From Cyclobacteriaceae bacterium (lineage in GTDB: Bacteria; Bacteroidota; Bacteroidia; Cytophagales; Cyclobacteriaceae), in assembly GCA_030589835.1 (NCBI GenBank), contig JAUUZS010000359.1, positions 1 through 5,133 on the forward strand: 5,133 nucleotides of DNA, given 5' to 3'. The notes beneath the pieces were generated by a model. The model made no database searches. It saw only the letters and a list, made by a program, of their open reading frames with translations, and was not told the DNA's origin. This document shows, piece by piece, positions 1 through 5,133 of the stretch (the stretch's first letter is position 1; every line of letters begins with the position of its first letter). The translations under genes and the position numbers were made by a program.

Positions 1-1
1 A

Positions 2-304
2 CAACCCCAAGTGATTATCTCATTAACCGAAGGAGCCAATGAAAGTCACAAGAAGCCCTTTGAAAAAGGGATGAAGGATTTTGATTCTGCTATCAAAGAA
101 ATACAAAAGGCTGAATTTGGCATCCCTGCTTCCACTGAAGATCGAGATGTAGTTGACCATTCTTTTGGCTATGCGCTTTTTGTGTGGTTCAAATCAATGG
201 ATGACCACAATTTATATCAAAAACACCCCGCGCATAAAACGTTTATAAACTCTTTTTCAAGCTTATGGAAAGAAGTAAAAGTATTTGATGTGGAGTTAAT
301 GTAG
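2..304 (+). CDS. Dabb-domain (stress-responsive alpha/beta barrel) protein, 5' partial
   Basis: The frame is open to the left edge, so about 100 C-terminal residues are visible. A GTG at 11 could be read as a start, but it encodes the Val of the first beta strand (PQVIISLTEG), which matches the usual Dabb opening HHVYFWLKEG, so the true start is probably upstream. Family hallmarks follow in order from the GTG: an amphipathic helix (residues 12-32), the GIPAST turn (37-42), RDVVDHSFGYALFVWF as strands (45-60), DHNLYQKHPAHKTFI (65-79) with the conserved Y-x-x-HP-x-H, and a final strand KEVKVFDVEL (87-96). Dabb domains are ferredoxin-like folds that dimerise into a small barrel. Most bacterial members have no proven activity, so no reaction is assigned. 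The visible part lies alone and convergent to the TPR gene. It is unclear whether the missing N-terminus carries a signal peptide. The family call is firm; the function is unknown. Confidence 0.85.
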   Translation, partial: QPQVIISLTEGANESHKKPFEKGMKDFDSAIKEIQKAEFGIPASTEDRDVVDHSFGYALFVWFKSMDDHNLYQKHPAHKTFINSFSSLWKEVKVFDVELM

Positions 305-349
305 TGCTAAGTAAAGTGTACTGTGTCGGATAAGTCGCAGTAATTCCCG

Positions 350-366
350 CCTGCCGGCGAGGCAGG
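350..366. repeat. GC-rich palindrome CCTGCC-GGCGA-GGCAGG
   Basis: A perfect 6-bp inverted repeat (350-355 with 361-366) surrounds a 5-base loop in the convergent gap between the Dabb and TPR genes. It stands out as an island of G and C in AT-rich DNA. From memory, similar CCTGCC/GGCAGG palindromes occur as short dispersed intergenic repeats in many Bacteroidota genomes; that could not be checked here. On RNA it would form a short stable hairpin downstream of either gene, but no run of T follows on either strand, so it is not a canonical intrinsic terminator. The rest of 305-488 shows no gene. Confidence 0.5.
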
Positions 367-488
367 TTTGCTCTAAACAATGCAAAAAATATGAGCATAG
401 TATAGATACGTGAATATTTTTTACAGCAGTATAGAACAAAAAGAACAAGACTTGGTTCGGCTAAAGTATGCTTTACTTAACACTAGCA

Positions 489-3400
489 TCAATTATCCTG
501 GCAAAATCGTTTGATGGAAAAAGAGGCTTTTTTATCACCAAGATCTGAAGCTTTTTGCCAATCACCACATGGATTCCCTTCCAGTTGATTGTATTGATAC
601 TTCGTGTTTCCTAAGACTCTGAAATAATCTCCTTTGGAAGAATCAATTATGACTGCCTCAGACAAATCTTTGATCGCTTTCACGAAATCATCCCCCTTGG
701 CGTAGCAACTTCCTCGGTTAAAGTATGCATTGGCGTCTTTTGGATTTAATTCAATTACCTTGGTGTAATCCTGGGCTGCTCCATTAAAGTTTTCAATTTG
801 TTCGCGTAAAATAGCCCGATTGAAATAATTATTAGGATTGGTTTCATCAAGCTTAATGGCCTGGTTTAGATCCGTCATCGCACTTTCCATATCCTGCAAA
901 TACATATAAGCTTCTGCACGATCAGTGTAGATATCGGCTTGCTTACTATCCAGCTTCAAGCTTGCCGAAAAGTCATCTACTGCAAGTTGATAGGAGTGTT
1001 GATTGAAATGACTAAATCCCCGGTTTTTAAACCCATCTTTAAGGTTTATACCTCCGTTGATCGCTTTATCCAAATAGGTGATGGCATAAGGATAATTATC
1101 TGTATAGTAATATGACTGCCCCAAAAAATACTGTAACGCAGGTTTCAACTCTTCCTGCTTTTCAAGGCTTGTCAAGTCTCCAATCACCTTTTCATACGAT
1201 TCCATTTGATAATAGCAGGTTCCCCGGTTTTCAAATGCCCTGGTGAAATCATCCTTCAATTCCAAAGCCTTATCATAATCAACGATTGCCTCATAGTATT
1301 GCTCCATCAATTGTTTGGCTTTTCCACGATTATTGTACAATAAATGGTTTTCAATACCCAATGAAAGCGCCTGATCATAATCTGATATTGAATTGCTATA
1401 ATCTCTAATTCTAAATTTTGAATTTGCCCGGTTAAAAAATGCTTCTCCATCATCGGGTTTCAAGCTGATGGATTTGTTAAAGTCCTGAATTGCACCGCTG
1501 TACTTTCTAATTTCATATTTTGACACGCCAAGTGCGAAAAATAACTCCGGAGTATTTCCTCCTAATTCAGCTGCTTTACTTAAATCTGACGCAGATTTAC
1601 CGTACTTCTCCATTGTATAATAAGACATCCCGCGATTCAAATAGGAATCTACGTCCCTAAGACCATTTTCAATCGACCTACTCAAATCAGATGTAGCGTT
1701 TTCATATTGTTCCAGATAATAACTGGCATGCCCTCTACAGTAAAACGCCTTTTTATATGTTTCTCCTTTACTAATCGCAATATTGAGAGATTCAATGGTT
1801 TTAGTATATTCTTTATAATTGAAATAAGCAATGCCCAGAAGTGTGAAAATTTTTGTCTCAGCCTTTCCATTTTTCGCTACTTTTCCCAAGTCCTCAATAC
1901 ATCCTTCCCAATCTTTTTTGGCATACATAATCATTCCCCTACTTTCCAGGGCAGGGATATAATCAGGATTGATCTCTAATGCCTTATTATAATCTAAAAG
2001 TGCCTCAGATCCCCTGGAAGCCTTTTCCTTACATTTCCCCCTCAAATCAAACACCACCTCATTATTAATTCCTCTATCTATAGCTTCATCAAATGCCTTA
2101 GAAGCTTTGGGACAATTTTCCATGGCATGATAGGCATACCCCAAATGGAAATAGCTTTCTCCAGTGTCATCACCCAATTCAAATGCCTTTTCAAGATCCT
2201 TTATTGACAGTTCAGGTTCGCGCATATAATAATAGGCATTCCCCCTGCTCGAATATGCTGCTAAATCCATAAATTCCATAGATTCAGATTTATTTACATC
2301 TTCAATGACCAGGTCATATTTTTTTAGTTTGTAATAGCATTGTGCCCTTTCTACATATGCCTTACCATCCTCTACACCAAGCTTGATGGCCATGTTCAAA
2401 TCTTCCAGCGCACCTTTATAATCATCATTAGATTTTTTTATGCTGCCTCTATACCAATAAGCCTTGGGCTCTTTAGTGCCCATTCGTACCGCAGTATTCA
2501 AATCTTCCATGGCTCCAACAAAGTCATCGGTTCTGTACCTTGCTAAGCCCAGCATTGCATAAAGCTCTTTACTGGTTGCTCCCATTTCCTGAGCCATCGT
2601 GAGCGAGGCCAAAGCCTGACCATACTCACCTTTTTCAAAATAAGTAGATCCCCGATTTATATATGCCTTTTCATATTCAGGATTAAGCTCAATAGCACTA
2701 GAATAATCAGCAATTGCTCCATCCAGATCTTTGAGATTATATTTTGCTTTTCCACGGTTATTATAAATTAGTTCATCGGATCGGCCAAAATTTATAGCTT
2801 TATTATAATCAGCAATGGCTCCATTAAAATCCTTATTTCTGAATTTTGAATTTCCCATGAAATAATAAACTTCTGTGTCTTTGGATTCCAATGATTCGGC
2901 CTTTAGAAAATCCGCTATTGCCCCCTCATAATCCTTGGAGTTGTATTTTGCTTTACCCCGCGCCTCATACAAATACAAGTCTGTAACTGACAATGATTCA
3001 GCACGATCAAAGTCCTGAATGGCAGTTTTAAAATCATCGTTGTTATAATTGATCATTCCACGAATGAAATAGGCCTGTGGCAAATTCTTATCCAATTCAA
3101 TGGCTTTATTCAAATCAGATCGCGCGCCACTAATCTTTCCCTGACCATAGTTGATCAATCCTGAATAATAAAAAGCTGTGACACTATTTGGCATAGTTGA
3201 TTTTGCTTTGCCAAATGCACTTACTGCTTTTTCTGTATCATCCTTCAGATAGGCATCTATTCCCTGGATCAGGTAGTTATTAATTTTCAATCCATTCCCA
3301 AATTCACTAACCGATTTGGAAATCGTCCTTAGATTGGTGATGCTGCTAACAGAAATAATAAATCCATCATCGCCAATAGAAACCACTACACCCTCTGCCA

Positions 3401-3920
3401 ATCCACTTGCATTTAATACCGGACTACCGAAGGTCTTTGCATCAAGGTTTCCATCTACTAAAACAGCTTGCCCAAAACCTACAATATCAGATTTCTTAAC
3501 TATTTTTTTTGAAAGGCTCTTTGTAGATTGCACACCATCGGAATAGATGACCTTGATAGATGATCCATCTGATGACATAGCAGTAACACTTTTCAGCTTT
3601 GTGATTTTTGCACTCAACATGTTATCAAGTTCAAATCTCACTAGCCCTGTTTCCGGGTCAAAACCGTTTATTTTATTTATTCGATGAGTGCTATTATCTT
3701 TTGTAATTGCCAGGGCGTATGAGCCATTTTTAAATACCAATGCCTGGGAATATCCATGATTACCGTCCATAAAAAATCCGGTTCCATTATGGAGTATGGT
3801 GCTATCACTTTTATACACCTGGATATGGAAAATTGCATTTTCGGATTGGGCATTAGCATATGTTTCAAAAAATAAAACTAAGCCGATGATACTTAACACA
3901 AAATTTACGCTCCTGCTCAT
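489..3920 (-). CDS. Exported TPR-array protein with an N-terminal degenerate trypsin-like domain
   Basis: About 1143 residues, numbered from the ATG at 3920. Residues 1-24 form a signal peptide: MSRS, a hydrophobic core around LSIIGLVLFF, then ANA before Gln25. There is no lipobox Cys, so the product should be periplasmic or secreted. Residues 26-204 resemble a trypsin-like (S1-type) domain, with GTGFFM at 46-51 and GSPVLN at 165-170, but His, Asp and Ser appear replaced by Leu61, Gly92 and Phe164. Residues 213-1131 are 27 TPR units (34-residue helix pairs that make a protein-binding superhelix). The C-terminus NPCGDWQKASDLG...C resembles the end cap of other Bacteroidota TPR proteins. The likely role is a binding scaffold in the envelope; the partner is unknown. 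The frame stays open to a TTG at 3983, but that codon overlaps the putative promoter. ATGs at 3944 and 3926 are alternatives; 3920 was chosen because it gives a compact signal peptide and A-rich upstream DNA. No strong ribosome site is seen at any of them. Confidence 0.88.
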   Translation of the reverse strand: MSRSVNFVLSIIGLVLFFETYANAQSENAIFHIQVYKSDSTILHNGTGFFMDGNHGYSQALVFKNGSYALAITKDNSTHRINKINGFDPETGLVRFELDNMLSAKITKLKSVTAMSSDGSSIKVIYSDGVQSTKSLSKKIVKKSDIVGFGQAVLVDGNLDAKTFGSPVLNASGLAEGVVVSIGDDGFIISVSSITNLRTISKSVSEFGNGLKINNYLIQGIDAYLKDDTEKAVSAFGKAKSTMPNSVTAFYYSGLINYGQGKISGARSDLNKAIELDKNLPQAYFIRGMINYNNDDFKTAIQDFDRAESLSVTDLYLYEARGKAKYNSKDYEGAIADFLKAESLESKDTEVYYFMGNSKFRNKDFNGAIADYNKAINFGRSDELIYNNRGKAKYNLKDLDGAIADYSSAIELNPEYEKAYINRGSTYFEKGEYGQALASLTMAQEMGATSKELYAMLGLARYRTDDFVGAMEDLNTAVRMGTKEPKAYWYRGSIKKSNDDYKGALEDLNMAIKLGVEDGKAYVERAQCYYKLKKYDLVIEDVNKSESMEFMDLAAYSSRGNAYYYMREPELSIKDLEKAFELGDDTGESYFHLGYAYHAMENCPKASKAFDEAIDRGINNEVVFDLRGKCKEKASRGSEALLDYNKALEINPDYIPALESRGMIMYAKKDWEGCIEDLGKVAKNGKAETKIFTLLGIAYFNYKEYTKTIESLNIAISKGETYKKAFYCRGHASYYLEQYENATSDLSRSIENGLRDVDSYLNRGMSYYTMEKYGKSASDLSKAAELGGNTPELFFALGVSKYEIRKYSGAIQDFNKSISLKPDDGEAFFNRANSKFRIRDYSNSISDYDQALSLGIENHLLYNNRGKAKQLMEQYYEAIVDYDKALELKDDFTRAFENRGTCYYQMESYEKVIGDLTSLEKQEELKPALQYFLGQSYYYTDNYPYAITYLDKAINGGINLKDGFKNRGFSHFNQHSYQLAVDDFSASLKLDSKQADIYTDRAEAYMYLQDMESAMTDLNQAIKLDETNPNNYFNRAILREQIENFNGAAQDYTKVIELNPKDANAYFNRGSCYAKGDDFVKAIKDLSEAVIIDSSKGDYFRVLGNTKYQYNQLEGNPCGDWQKASDLGDKKASFSIKRFCQDN
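528..3284 (-). repeat. 27-unit TPR-coding array, 102-bp period
   Basis: This coding repeat lies within the TPR gene. Taking the small residue at TPR position 8 as anchor, Gly or Ala occurs at residue 220 and every 34 residues after it up to 1104 (23 Gly, 4 Ala: units 10, 19, 24 and 25), so 26 steps contain no insertion or deletion. Twelve residues after each anchor, TPR position 20 is Ala in most units, with Ser, Val, Cys or Thr in the others. Typical units carry patterns such as YNNRGKAKY and GAIADYSSAIELNP. Only the last unit departs from register, with one extra residue before DWQKASDLG. The DNA copies are diverged, so this is an old protein-level repeat rather than a recent DNA tandem. 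Confidence 0.9.
3309..3848 (-). other. Trypsin-fold domain lacking the catalytic triad (domain of the TPR protein)
   Basis: This segment encodes residues 25-204 between the signal peptide and the first TPR. GTGFFM (46-51) matches the opening G-[ST]-G-F-F of trypsin-like peptidases. SQALVFKNGSYA (58-69) aligns with the usual SNYHVFKGASKA, placing Leu61 at the catalytic His. TGLVRFEL (91-98) aligns with the usual D-[WL]-x-x-F-K-V, placing Gly92 at the Asp. TFGSPVLNASG (163-173) aligns with NSGSPVLNxxG, placing Phe164 at the nucleophile Ser, followed by a typical strand EGVVVSI. The fold call rests on these ungapped motif matches made by eye; loss of activity is inferred. It may act as a non-catalytic binding module. 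Confidence 0.6.
3849..3920 (-). other. Signal peptide of the TPR protein
   Basis: The 24 residues show a short n-region with one Arg (MSRS), a hydrophobic core (VNFVLSIIGLVLFF), and a c-region ending Ala-Asn-Ala, which satisfies the -3/-1 small-residue rule for signal peptidase I. The mature chain would begin QSENAIF. No Cys is present for lipoprotein processing. Starting at 3944 instead would add eight residues (MYYQIIMT) ahead of it without destroying the signal. Confidence 0.8.
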
Positions 3921-3980
3921 TGTCATGATTATTTGATAGTACATACCGGAATCCAAATAATTGGAACCGCGACAATAAGA

Positions 3981-3988
3981 CAAATTTA
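3981..3988 (-). promoter_or_regulatory. Putative Bacteroidota -7 promoter element TAAATTTG
   Basis: Read on the minus strand, 3988-3981 is TAAATTTG, a full match to the TAnnTTTG -7 consensus used by the primary sigma factor of Bacteroidota. Transcription would begin near 3974, giving a leader of roughly 55 bases to the ATG at 3920, or about 30 to the ATG at 3944. No clear TTTG/TTG -33 element is visible about 19-20 bases further upstream; that stretch is T- and A-rich. An eight-base match in AT-rich DNA can be chance, but the position is right, and it argues against the TTG at 3983 as a start codon. Confidence 0.45.
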
Positions 3989-4040
3989 GTTTTTTAAAAT
4001 GAAAAATACTGATTTACAGGGTGTTATGGCATGTATAATC

Positions 4041-4055
4041 TAACATCAAATGTTA
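4041..4055. promoter_or_regulatory. Inverted repeat TAACAT-CAA-ATGTTA, possible operator
   Basis: A perfect 6-bp inverted repeat with a 3-base spacer lies about 75 bases upstream of the predicted transcription start of the TPR gene and downstream of the beta-barrel gene's terminator. Its only evident neighbour in the direction of regulation is therefore the TPR promoter. It has the shape of a dimeric regulator site and sits where an activator might bind, but no regulator gene is nearby and no family can be named. A palindrome this short in AT-rich DNA may be chance. Confidence 0.25.
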
Positions 4056-4070
4056 CATGACATTTTGGAT

Positions 4071-4102
4071 AAAAAAAAGCCTGAAACATACGTCTCAGGC
4101 TT
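4071..4102 (-). terminator. Intrinsic terminator of the beta-barrel gene
   Basis: On the minus strand, starting 24 bases after the TAA stop of the beta-barrel gene, AAGCCTGA (4102-4095) pairs with TCAGGCTT (4084-4077). This gives an 8-bp perfect stem with a 10-base loop, followed directly by T's; the run of eight T's at 4078-4071 overlaps the last two stem pairs. This is a textbook Rho-independent terminator. It separates the beta-barrel gene from the TPR gene, which has its own putative promoter just downstream. Confidence 0.9.
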
Positions 4103-4125
4103 AGTTAGGAATTGAATCTTTTTGA

Positions 4126-5133
4126 TTAAAATGAAAGCCCAAAAGTAATGGGATTGAGTTCAGGTCCTTTATTTTCTGCAAATAGCGTACTCAATTCGTA
4201 ATTCACAAAAATGTCAACTTCACCATATCCCATGATAAATCTTGCACCATACCTAACGTTATTTAGATAAAAATTGTCCTTTTCTCTAAGTTTACTTTTA
4301 TGGCCTGTTGATCTCCAGACTAGTTTTTGATAACTATCTATGCGCGTGCCAACATATCCTCCAGCGCCAATCCTAAATCCATTTCTTCTAAATCTTGTCT
4401 TCTTTTGTACAAAACCATCATCATAGGTCCTTTTGCTTGTTCTGTAACCAAAGTCAAACATGGGCACGAAATGAGCATTCAAATGTGTAACAGTTAATTT
4501 GCTTTTAGAAGCTTGCATCTCCACATCCCATTGCTCGAATATCACTCCATCATCACCTTTAACAAGCTTGGTCCTGGGATCCTGAAATTTAAAATTATAC
4601 CAACTAATTCCAGCTCCATAGTCAAGTGCAAATTTTCCAGTGATATGCGTTTGCCAGGTGGGCATTATTCCCACATACCACGATCCCCAGGGCCTCACCA
4701 CATATTGTTCATTGGCATCTGGATATTTGCCATTTTCCAAATAATTATTTATCCCAAAGTCAAGTGCGGATACAAAGCTGGTTTTACTTCCGGAAAACCT
4801 TTTTGACTTCCGTTCATAATTATATTCATTTTCATCTTCCTTCTCCTCTTTCGCATTACTATCTTCATCACTAAATTCATTCTCTAATTGTCTGAATTCA
4901 TCATCTTCTTCTACACTGTCTTTTAGATATTTTGTTCCCTTATCATCCTGAAGAATAACTTTCTCCTCCTCATCCATCTCATCCTTAGTAGGCACATCTA
5001 TATCTTCCAGCATGGAATTGATATCATATTCTCTGAGTGCCTCCAAATCTTCTTTGCTTTCTACATGAATCAGGATTTTACCTTTATCCCCAAAATTTAC
5101 TTCAATAGTGTCTCCTTCTATTTCTTCACCCCG
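4126..5133 (-). CDS. Outer-membrane beta-barrel protein (PF13568-like) with acidic linker, 5' partial
   Basis: The frame is open to the right edge, giving 335 visible residues; the start and presumed signal peptide lie outside. A TTG at 5046 is probably internal, because conserved-looking sequence continues upstream (GDTIEVNFGDKGKILIHV, then ESKEDLEALREYDINSML), resembling the N-terminal segment that precedes the barrel in related Bacteroidota proteins. Then comes a highly acidic linker (visible residues about 71-106, 17 of 36 Asp or Glu). From about residue 117, amphipathic strands alternate with short turns: ALDFGINNYL, WYVGIMPTWQTHI, FALDYGAGISWYNFKF, GFRIGAGGYVGTRIDSY, VRYGARFIMGYGEVDIFVNY. 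The ending STLFAENKGPELNPITFGLSF has the family's GPEL motif and a C-terminal Phe, expected of a BAM-inserted barrel. Outer-membrane location is inferred from the family; ligand and function are unknown. From memory, relatives often lie next to sigma or anti-sigma factor genes; the upstream neighbour is not visible. It ends at its own terminator and is not cotranscribed with the TPR gene. Confidence 0.82.
   Translation of the reverse strand, partial: RGEEIEGDTIEVNFGDKGKILIHVESKEDLEALREYDINSMLEDIDVPTKDEMDEEEKVILQDDKGTKYLKDSVEEDDEFRQLENEFSDEDSNAKEEKEDENEYNYERKSKRFSGSKTSFVSALDFGINNYLENGKYPDANEQYVVRPWGSWYVGIMPTWQTHITGKFALDYGAGISWYNFKFQDPRTKLVKGDDGVIFEQWDVEMQASKSKLTVTHLNAHFVPMFDFGYRTSKRTYDDGFVQKKTRFRRNGFRIGAGGYVGTRIDSYQKLVWRSTGHKSKLREKDNFYLNNVRYGARFIMGYGEVDIFVNYELSTLFAENKGPELNPITFGLSF

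Noticed and set aside
463..487. Weak hairpin AAGTA...TACTT with outer GCTA...TAGC as a terminator for the TPR gene
   Set aside because: Only five and four A/T-rich pairs with mismatched bases between them, and no T-run after it on the minus strand. Too weak to call a terminator.
1682..1870. 62-codon minus-strand open frame inside the TPR gene
   Set aside because: It lies in another frame of the TPR array, lacks domain features, and its composition follows from the repeat coding sequence. It is a shadow frame.
1707..2546. Two plus-strand open frames (1707-1979 and 2340-2546) antisense to the TPR gene
   Set aside because: Both are complements of well-supported TPR codons, with hydrophobic Phe/Ile-rich composition typical of antisense of AT-rich acidic coding DNA. 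No start context or family resemblance is seen.
3316..3868. Plus-strand frame 3316-3546 and minus-strand frame 3677-3868 over the protease-like domain
   Set aside because: They overlap the supported frame of the large gene completely and show no recognisable domain.
4513..4806. 97-codon plus-strand frame opposite the beta-barrel gene
   Set aside because: It is antisense to clear beta-barrel strands and has no independent evidence of coding.
4126..5046. Treating the beta-barrel gene as complete with a TTG start at 5046
   Set aside because: The frame continues without a stop to the window edge and encodes family-like sequence (GDTIEVNFGDKGKILIHV). A start at 5046 would also leave no signal peptide, which an outer-membrane protein needs.
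489..5133. An operon or defence-like system made of the TPR protein and the beta-barrel protein
   Set aside because: A strong intrinsic terminator at 4071-4102 and a separate promoter-like element at 3981-3988 divide the two genes. No nuclease, toxin, NTPase or other effector domain is visible, so a new system is not supported.

Overview
The window looks like a piece of a Bacteroidota chromosome, probably Cytophagia or Flavobacteriia. The DNA is AT-rich. Two of the three genes belong to exported families typical of that phylum: a very long periplasmic TPR protein and a PF13568-type outer-membrane beta-barrel. A TAnnTTTG promoter element precedes the TPR gene, and there are no strong AGGAGG ribosome sites.

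Layout: (1) At the left edge, on the plus strand, is the end of a small Dabb-domain (stress-responsive alpha/beta barrel) gene whose start lies outside the window. (2) A 184-bp convergent gap contains one compact GC-rich palindrome and no gene. (3) A large minus-strand gene (about 1143 residues) fills most of the window. It encodes a signal peptide, a trypsin-fold domain that appears to have lost all three catalytic residues, and 27 TPR units in almost perfect 34-residue register. (4) A 142-bp gap holds the likely promoter of the TPR gene, a 6-bp inverted repeat and a clear intrinsic terminator for the next gene. (5) At the right edge, on the minus strand, is a 5'-truncated gene for an outer-membrane beta-barrel protein with a strongly acidic linker.

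The terminator and the separate promoter make the beta-barrel gene and the TPR gene two transcription units despite their shared orientation, so no operon is supported. Both products would act in the cell envelope, but nothing here shows that they interact. No RNA gene, mobile element, CRISPR array or obvious defence system was found. The most interesting material is inside the TPR protein: the apparent pseudoprotease head, the indel-free repeat array, and a higher-order seven-TPR periodicity that suggests growth by block duplication.
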